DNA of 64,000 nt, taken from Zea mays (lineage: Eukaryota; Streptophyta; Magnoliopsida; Poales; Poaceae). The position numbers were made by a program, and so were the translations under genes. The stretch lies in NCBI RefSeq assembly GCF_902167145.1, contig NC_050101.1, positions 180,850,428 through 180,914,427 of the forward strand. Reading direction: 5' to 3'. Below are positions 61,994 through 64,000 of the stretch, piece by piece (the stretch's first letter is position 1; every line of letters begins with the position of its first letter). The notes below the pieces were generated by a model, which had not been told where the DNA came from, did not search any database, and was given only the letters and a program-made list of their open reading frames with translations.

Positions 61994-62027
61994 CACTATG
62001 AGTGGTTAGGCTCTAATGAAGTACCGG

Positions 62028-62039
62028 GCTCCGATACCA
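62028..62039 (-). promoter_or_regulatory. Copia primer-binding site, right arm
   Basis: Inverse copy of 60925-60936 with the same A-to-G variant, directly inside the right LTR. Confidence 0.85.
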
Positions 62040-62041
62040 AT

Positions 62042-63240
62042 TGAAAGTCGCCTAGAGGGGGGGTGAATAGGCGGAATCTGAAATTTACAAACTTAAGCAC
62101 ACACTACAAGCCGGGGTTAGCATTAGAATTACATTCGAGTCCGAAAGAGAGAGCGAAAACAAATCACAAGCAAATAAGGCTGATGACACAGTGATTTGTA
62201 TTACTGAGGTTCGGTTCTTGCAAACCTACTCCCCGTTGAGGTGGTCACAAAGACTGGGTCTCTTTCAACCTTTTCCCTCTCTCAAACGGTCACCTAGACC
62301 GAGTGATCCTTTCTCTTCAATCAAATGGGACACTTAGTCCACTACAAGGACCACCACAACTTGGTGTCTCTTGCTTTGATTACAATGAACTTGGGAACAA
62401 GAAATGGGGAAGAAGAAAGCCAACCAAGCAACAAGAACAATAAAAGAACACAAGCCGATCTTCTCACAAGTCCTAAGAACTAGAATTGAATTGGCGACTT
62501 TGATTTGATCAGAGGCTTTGATTTGTGTCTTGGAGTGTTGTGCATTGCTCTTGTATTGAATGAGGAGTAGTGAATGCTTGGATGGTTGGAGTGGAGGTGG
62601 TTGGGGAGTATTTATAGTCCCCAACCACCAATTCAACCGTTGGGGCAGGATGCTGTCGAAGGGCGCACCGGATAGTCCAGTGCGGCAGCCACGTCACCCA
62701 ACCGTTAGGGTTCGACCGTTGGAGCTCTGACTTGTGGGGCAACCGGACAGTCCGGTGGTGCACCGGACAGGCATTATTCACTGTCCGGTGCGCCATCTGC
62801 GCCTGCTCTGACTCTACTCTCGCGGTCCGCGCACTGTAGCATTGTCAGCCGACCGTTGAACTCGACCGTTGCGCTGGCGACCGTTGCTCCGCTTGGCACA
62901 CCGGACAGTCCGGTGAATTACAGCGGAGCGGTCTCCCCGAATTCTCGAAGGTGGCAAGTTTGGAGTTGAGCTCCCTGGTGCACCGGACATTGTCCGGTGG
63001 CGCACCAGACACTGTCCTGTGGCACACTAGACTGTCTGGTGCGCCAGACCAGGGCTGCCTTTCGTTTGTCTTTTGCTCTTTTTATTTGAACCCTTTCTTG
63101 GACTTTTTATTGGTTTGTGTTGAACCTTTGGCACCTATAAAACTTATAATCTAGAGCAAACTAGTTAGTCCAATTGTTTGTGTTGGACAATTCAACCACC
63201 AAAATCATTTAGGAAAAGGTGTAAGCCTATTTCCCTTTCA
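62042..63240 (-). repeat. Copia LTR, right arm (inverted)
   Basis: 1199 bp, the reverse complement of 59740-60922 with scattered substitutions and small indels. It ends 'ttccctttca' at 63240, then directly 'cttgccatag', the inverse of the left flank. Confidence 0.9.
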
Positions 63241-64000
63241 CTTGCCATAGATCACATTTTTGGATTTCTGGTGGAGACCAGTTCTTGGTCAAAAATCCGT
63301 AGGTGTTTGCCTTCGGTATTATTGAAAATGGTCGTTCATGCAATTTTCAACAAAAATAGGTGTTGGGTGGCCTTTGATCATCAACCAGAGGCTCGTACAC
63401 CTCTCCCCACATATGTTTCCTTGCCATAGATCACATTCTTGGATTTCTGGTGGAGACCATTTCTTAGTGAAAAATCCGTTGGTGTTAGCCTTCAGTATTA
63501 TTGAAAATGGTCGTTCATGCTATTTTCGACCAAAATGGGGCTAGTGTGGCCATTTATCATTGTCGAGAGGCTCGTACACCTCACCCCACATATGTTTCCA
63601 TGCCATAAATTACATTCTTGTATTTCTGATGGAGACCATTTCTTGGTCAAAAATCTGTAGGCGTTAGCCTTCGGTATTATTGAAAATATTCGTTCTTGGC
63701 TATTTTCGATAAAATGGGGGTTGTGGCCATTGATCATCGACTAGAGGCTCGTACACCATACCCACATATTTTCCTTGCCATAGATCACATTCTTAGATTT
63801 CTGGTGGAGACCATTTCTTAGTCAAAAATCCATAGGTGTTATCCTTCAGTATTATTGAAAATGGTCGTTCATTCTATTTTTTGACAAAAATGGGGGTTGT
63901 GTAGCCATTGACCATCGAACAGAGGCTCGTACACCTGACCCCACATATATTTCCTTGCCATAGATCACATTCTTGGAGTTCTAGTGGAGACCATTTCTTG
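63241..64000 (-). repeat. Knob 180-bp array, reverse orientation, mirrored from 58980-59739
   Basis: About four monomers continuing the palindrome around the copia fragments. They match the reverse complement of the left flank with its private variants out to the window end. The true end of this palindrome arm lies outside the window. Confidence 0.93.

Larger units (their letters stand above)
59740..63240. mobile_element. Head-to-head palindrome of two truncated Ty1/copia fragments
   Basis: A copia-type LTR, primer site and gag start (59740-61479) is followed at once by its own inverted copy (61480-63240). Arms of about 1740 and 1761 bp meet at ~61479 with only about 21 bp of imperfect symmetry. 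No pol or second same-strand LTR is present. The flanks are inverted copies of each other (GCAAG/CTTGC) rather than a direct target duplication, and the mirror symmetry continues into the knob repeats. The sequence recalls the abundant maize opie/ji group, a tentative assignment. Confidence 0.92.

Noticed and set aside
61346..61996. 216-codon minus-strand ORF across the palindrome centre as a novel protein
   Set aside because: Only the first ~170 residues are gag; the rest is complement of the other arm that happens to be open.
59740..63240. Reading it as two independent copia insertions in opposite directions
   Set aside because: Both would have to be truncated at the same gag base and share mirrored flanks. 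One inverted duplication is simpler.
59735..63245. Reading the copia palindrome as a foldback/MITE DNA transposon with long terminal inverted repeats
   Set aside because: The arms are LTR, primer site and gag in normal order. There is no direct target duplication, and symmetry continues into the satellite flanks.
1..64000. tRNA or rRNA genes
   Set aside because: None recognised. The only tRNA-like matches are short primer-binding sites of the LTR elements.

Overview
The window is plant nuclear heterochromatin, almost certainly from Zea (maize or a close teosinte relative) and from a chromosomal knob. About half of it consists of two satellite families that I recognise from sequence: the maize knob 180-bp repeat and the ~358-bp TR-1 repeat. 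LTR retrotransposons of grass type interrupt them. No host gene was found; every credible coding region belongs to a retrotransposon.

Layout. Knob-180 array 1-9897 (orientation switch at 1249/1250; a 3698-bp block occurs twice in tandem, 1392-5089 and 5090-8787). TR-1 array 9898-15196, which switches orientation at ~13139. Knob-180 15197-33363, split by a 14158-bp Ty3/gypsy element of Tat type (16200-30357, minus strand, 629-bp LTRs, target duplication CGTAC). TR-1 33364-43300, split by a 7.4-kb zeon-like gag-only element (35548-42918, minus strand, target duplication GACAT). Knob-180 43301-59739, split by a 7859-bp element with 3288-bp LTRs and no coding interior (44753-52611, minus strand, target duplication CAATT), with further orientation switches at ~55740, ~56545 and ~58167. 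A palindrome built from two truncated, inverted Ty1/copia LTR-gag fragments (59740-63240, centre ~61479). Knob-180 63241-64000.

How the parts relate. With the insertions ignored, the left satellite block (1-12.8 kb) is mirrored by the right one (33.4-58.9 kb): repeat-family junctions, orientation junctions and private variants recur in reverse order. This is a large old inverted duplication. The right end is a second palindrome whose arms run from the copia fragments into the flanking knob repeats. Mirror copies supply empty sites for two LTR insertions and for the copia insertion. LTR differences counted by eye give the order zeon-like (~2.7%), long-LTR element (~1%), gypsy (2 in 629 bp); the 3698-bp tandem duplication (~5 differences) is very recent.

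Both coding LTR elements carry gag or gag-pol on the minus strand and a separate intron-containing gene on the plus strand, each element having a TATAAATA box. In the gypsy element the two convergent gene sets end on either side of an 89-bp tandem array, and two further hairpin-forming repeat arrays lie in its 3' region. These arrays, the antisense genes and the palindromic architecture are the least explained features here. All LTR-element reading frames except the small acidic plus-strand ORF carry premature stops or frameshifts.
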